A stretch of 25,177 nucleotides of DNA from PR03 sp031362725. Lineage in GTDB: Bacteria; Myxococcota_A; UBA9160; PR03. The stretch spans positions 1 through 25,177 of the forward strand of contig JANLTC010000096.1 in the NCBI GenBank assembly GCA_031362725.1, written 5' to 3'. The notes below the pieces were generated by a model. The model saw only the letters and a list, made by a program, of their open reading frames with translations. It had not been told where the DNA came from and searched no databases. Numbering within the stretch: position 1 is the first letter of the stretch; each line of letters begins with the position of its first letter. Below are positions 25,135-25,177 of this stretch, piece by piece. The position numbers and the translations under genes are program-made.

Positions 25135-25177
25135 GTGCGCGGCGATCCGCAGATCCTCGAAGTGCTGAACGAAATCC
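25135..25177 (+). CDS. bfr: Bacterioferritin, N-terminal fragment (runs off the window)
   Basis: Only 14 codons are visible, reading MRGDPQILEVLNEI from a GTG at 25135 with an AAGGAG site at 25124-25129. This is the characteristic start of bacterioferritin (M-x-G-D-x-x-I-x-x-L-N). Position directly after bfd supports the call. The protein would form a 24-subunit iron-storage shell with heme. The rest is outside the window. Confidence 0.8.
   Translation, partial: MRGDPQILEVLNEI

Overview
The window is strongly G+C-rich, almost wall-to-wall coding DNA from a bacterium. The gene mix is an F420-type LLM oxidoreductase pair, a soluble cytochrome P450, a DUF1329 protein, glutathione-linked formaldehyde dehydrogenase, an AddAB pair and Bfd/Bfr. 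Together with RAYT-type REP elements, this suggests a Gram-negative of the former Deltaproteobacteria (Myxococcota/Binatota-like) or a related proteobacterial lineage. The taxonomic placement is inference only.

Left part (1-8.5 kb). A minus-strand pair encodes a secreted DUF5060/GH5-like glycosidase and an MDR-family NADPH oxidoreductase. A plus-strand pseudo-receiver/PilZ protein converges on a minus-strand pair (RluA-type pseudouridine synthase, then an LLM oxidoreductase) joined by an ATGA overlap. The stretch 5.46-5.82 kb carries the decayed remains of a MNT-like nucleotidyltransferase. Next is a minus-strand operon arsR - GH1 beta-glucosidase - VOC protein. It diverges from arsI, a C-As lyase with all metal and arsenic ligands visible, across a 118-bp spacer with a good sigma70 promoter and an inverted repeat.

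Middle (8.6-15.8 kb). A secreted DUF1329 protein is followed by frmA/adhC overlapping a large MscS-type mechanosensitive channel gene (TGATG). The 3' end of the channel gene runs straight into a REP/RAYT element. This holds a REP-associated tyrosine transposase on the minus strand, bounded by direct copies of an AAAGGGGAC-type repeat and followed by an inverted copy that forms a BIME-like hairpin. Another copy of the same repeat lies 10.6 kb away at 2.9 kb. A second, unrelated repeat family (AACCTGAC / CCCGGCACC) occurs singly at the left edge and as an inverted pair at 15.66-15.77 kb. A second LLM oxidoreductase lies between the two repeat arrays.

Right part (15.8-25.2 kb). A cytochrome P450 precedes an overlapping addB-addA pair for double-strand-break end processing, with both nuclease sites and the AddB iron-sulfur cysteines intact. 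After a small secreted protein of unknown function comes an iron-storage pair, bfd and the start of bfr, behind a Fur-box-like sequence.

No tRNA, rRNA or CRISPR array was seen. The most unusual structures are the RAYT/BIME island, the second repeat family, and the coupling of an arsenic regulator to a glycoside hydrolase.
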